From Streptosporangium brasiliense (GTDB lineage: Bacteria; Actinomycetota; Actinomycetes; Streptosporangiales; Streptosporangiaceae), in NCBI RefSeq assembly GCF_030811595.1, contig NZ_JAUSRB010000002.1, positions 1-64,000 on the forward strand: a stretch of 64,000 bases of DNA. The letters are read 5' to 3'. Each line of letters opens with the position of its first letter. Within the stretch, counting starts at the first letter, position 1. The notes under the pieces are model-generated. The model searched no databases. It was given only the letters and a program-made list of their open reading frames with translations, and was not told the DNA's origin. Made by a program: the position numbers and the translations under genes. Positions 62,284 through 64,000 of this stretch are shown here, one piece after another.

Positions 62284-63081
62284 TCAGTGCGCCAGTCTCC
62301 GCTCGGCCGCGGCGCCCACGACGGACCGCTCGGCGGAGACCGGGTGGGCGCCGAAGTCGGCCACGATGCAGGTGATGTTGTCGGGACCGCCGCCCCGGTT
62401 CGCCAGGTCGATGAGCCAGCGCGCCGCCTCGGCCGGGTCGTCGATCTCGGTCAGCGTGTTGAAGAGGGTCTCCGGACCGACCACGCCGGTCAGGCCGTCG
62501 GAGCAGAGCAGGTAGCGGTCGTCGGGCTGGGCCTCGCGCAGCGACAGGTCCAGCTCACCGTCACCGGTGCCCTCCAGGACCCGCAGCACCATGGACCGGC
62601 GCGGGTGCTCGGCGGCCTGCTCCGGGGTGATCCGGCCCTCGTCCACCAGCGACTGGACCAGGGTGTGGTCGTGGGTGATCTGGTAGAGGGCGCCGTCGCG
62701 CAGCATGTAGGCGCGGGAGTCGCCGACGTGGGCGAGGGCGAAGGTGGCGCCGTCCCAGAGCATGGCGGTCAGGGTGGTGCCCATCCCCCGCAGCGTGGGG
62801 TCCTGCTCGCTCATGTCGTGCAGGGTGTGGTTGACGTCTCTGGCCGCGTCCTTCAGCGCGGCGGTCAGGTCGACACCGCTGTCGGGAAGACGCTCGTCCA
62901 GCGCCACCATGGCTGTCACGGCGAGTGAGCTGGCGACCTCTCCACCCGCGTGGCCGCCCATGCCGTCGGCTATGGCGAGCAGGCGCGCGCTCGCGTAGCC
63001 CGAGTCCTCGTTCGCCTCACGGCGGACGCCTACGTCGGAGCGGGCCGCGTAGCGCAGTGCCAATCCTTCGTTCAGTGCCAT
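62284..63081 (-). CDS. PP2C-family Ser/Thr phosphatase, second copy
   Basis: A 265-residue soluble PP2C phosphatase: VRREANEDSGY, LLAIADGMGGHAGGEVAS, GMGTTLTAML, LAHVGDSRAYML, YLLCSDGLTGVV and GGPDNITCIV. It is closely related along its whole length to the phosphatase at 40677-41438. ATG 63081 is taken because it starts the domain (MALNEGLALRYAARSDVG). No Shine-Dalgarno is present; TTTACT just upstream may be a leaderless-type -10. Confidence 0.9.
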   Translation of the reverse strand: MALNEGLALRYAARSDVGVRREANEDSGYASARLLAIADGMGGHAGGEVASSLAVTAMVALDERLPDSGVDLTAALKDAARDVNHTLHDMSEQDPTLRGMGTTLTAMLWDGATFALAHVGDSRAYMLRDGALYQITHDHTLVQSLVDEGRITPEQAAEHPRRSMVLRVLEGTGDGELDLSLREAQPDDRYLLCSDGLTGVVGPETLFNTLTEIDDPAEAARWLIDLANRGGGPDNITCIVADFGAHPVSAERSVVGAAAERRLAH

Positions 63082-63151
63082 GAAGGCAGTAAAGCATTGG
63101 TTGAAGCACTTCACAAGCAAAGGTGTTGTAGACCGTTGCGGCACAGTCAAC

Positions 63152-63157
63152 TACTGT
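63152..63157 (+). promoter_or_regulatory. Leaderless-type -10 of the methyltransferase gene
   Basis: TACTGT ends 8 nt before ATG 63166, with no leader space for a Shine-Dalgarno. Confidence 0.5.
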
Positions 63158-63165
63158 GGCCCAGT

Positions 63166-64000
63166 ATGGAGGAGAGCCAGGACATCACGGTGAACGCGGG
63201 CGACATCGCCCGGCTCGCCTCCGTCGGCCGTGCCGCGGTGAGCAACTGGCGCCGCCGCCACGACGACTTTCCCCAGCCCGTGGGCGGTACGGCCTCCAGC
63301 CCGCTGTTCTCCCTGCCCGAGATCGCCGCGTGGTTGCGTCGCAACGGCAAATCTTTCGAGGTCTCCCTCGGCGACCTGGTCTGGCAGCGGCTGCGGACCT
63401 CGGCCGACGACCTGCGCCTGGGCGACCTGGTGGGCCGGGTCGGCGCGTTCCTGCTGTTCTTGCAACGGGAGCCGGCGGCGTGGCGGGAGCACGGCACACA
63501 GTCTCTCACCGGCCTGGCCGCCGCGACGACAGATCTTCCCGGCCACCCCGATCTGCGGCTGGACGACCTCGCGCTCGTCAGGCTGGTGGCCGAACTGGCC
63601 GCCGAACGGGGACCGCTGGAGACCTTCGAGTTCCTCTGCGAGCGCTACGTCGAGGCCCACTCCCGCCAGCTCTCGGTCACCCGGGACGACGTGGCCGCGC
63701 TGATGTCCCGCCTGGCCGACCCGGACGGGGGGACCGTCCTGGACCCGGCCTGCGGCGTCGGGACCCTCCTGCTGCACACCGGCTCCCCGCTCGGCCAGGA
63801 GATCAACGAGACGAACGCGCTGCTCGCCGCCGTCCGGCTGCTGCTGCGCGGGGCCGGGGCGCGGATCGTCGCCGGCGACTCGCTGCGCGAGGACGGCCTG
63901 GCCGGCGAGCTCGCCGACGCCGTGGTCTGCGACCCCCCTTTCAACGAGCGCGCGTGGGGCTACGAGGAGCTGACCGGCGACCCCCGCTGGGAGTACGGCC
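63166..64000 (+). CDS. HTH-fused N6-adenine DNA methyltransferase, partial at window edge
   Basis: The first 278 residues of a gene running off the right edge. An N-terminal MerR/excisionase-like helix-turn-helix (AGDIARLASVGRAAVSNWRR, FSLPEIAAWLRRNG) precedes an HsdM-like domain. VLDPACGVGTLLLH is the SAM-binding motif I, and VVCDPPFNE is the catalytic motif IV (DPPF for NPPY/F). It could be the modification part of a restriction or other defence system, or an orphan epigenetic methylase; the partners would lie beyond the window. Confidence 0.85.
   Translation, partial: MEESQDITVNAGDIARLASVGRAAVSNWRRRHDDFPQPVGGTASSPLFSLPEIAAWLRRNGKSFEVSLGDLVWQRLRTSADDLRLGDLVGRVGAFLLFLQREPAAWREHGTQSLTGLAAATTDLPGHPDLRLDDLALVRLVAELAAERGPLETFEFLCERYVEAHSRQLSVTRDDVAALMSRLADPDGGTVLDPACGVGTLLLHTGSPLGQEINETNALLAAVRLLLRGAGARIVAGDSLREDGLAGELADAVVCDPPFNERAWGYEELTGDPRWEYG

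Overview
The window is a continuous stretch of very GC-rich chromosomal DNA from a Gram-positive actinomycete. The evidence is frequent GTG starts, many 4-bp GTGA/ATGA gene overlaps, lipobox sugar-binding proteins whose importers lack their own ATPase, XRE-DUF5753/DUF397 pairs and a SARP-type regulator. The gene styles resemble Streptosporangiaceae (Streptosporangium/Nonomuraea), but that placement is inference, not something read from a marker gene. I see no tRNA, rRNA, CRISPR array, prophage or insertion sequence.

Layout. 1-3.6 kb: a glycosyltransferase that runs off the left edge and looks frameshifted, divergent from an asparagine-synthase-like protein. 3.7-4.4 kb: a VapBC-type toxin-antitoxin pair with two palindromes at its promoter. 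5.1-6.8 kb: trehalose synthase. 6.9-10.6 kb: a PadR - ABC ATPase - FtsX permease operon. 10.7-16 kb: two sugar-binding lipoproteins and two permeases, one with an inserted beta-rich domain. 16-18.6 kb: uracil-DNA glycosylase and small genes, two with leaderless-type promoters. 18.7-22.8 kb: a probable light-response/photoreactivation cluster (photolyase, CarH/LitR-like B12 regulator, ECF sigma factor, YbgA-like protein), with 11-bp AT-rich direct repeats before the sigma gene. 22.8-28.8 kb: TreX-TreY-TreZ operon for trehalose from glycogen. 29-32.3 kb: large SARP/BTAD ATPase regulator. 32.4-35 kb: zinc-knuckle small protein, XRE regulator, two DUF397 proteins, MscL. 35-41.4 kb: a membrane-anchored protein with a sigma-like N terminus, an oxidoreductase, release factor 3 and a PP2C phosphatase.

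41.7-50 kb: a 30-residue membrane peptide with its own ribosome-binding site and terminator, then a tight NfeD-like - flotillin - 1730-residue AAA ATPase operon, the most promising little-described system here. 50-61 kb: a sugar-uptake locus (ROK repressor, binding protein, two permeases, two secreted phosphohydrolases, a cytoplasmic phosphatase, an oxidoreductase and a GH20 hexosaminidase) with palindromes at both regulatory regions. 61-64 kb: purC, a second PP2C phosphatase and the start of an HTH-fused adenine DNA methyltransferase.

Together the genes emphasise carbohydrate uptake and trehalose/alpha-glucan metabolism, envelope and stress functions, and light response. A recurring feature is short tandem repeats (17-58 bp periods) in the gaps between genes, different in sequence at each site, alongside long perfect hairpins without U-tracts at gene ends.
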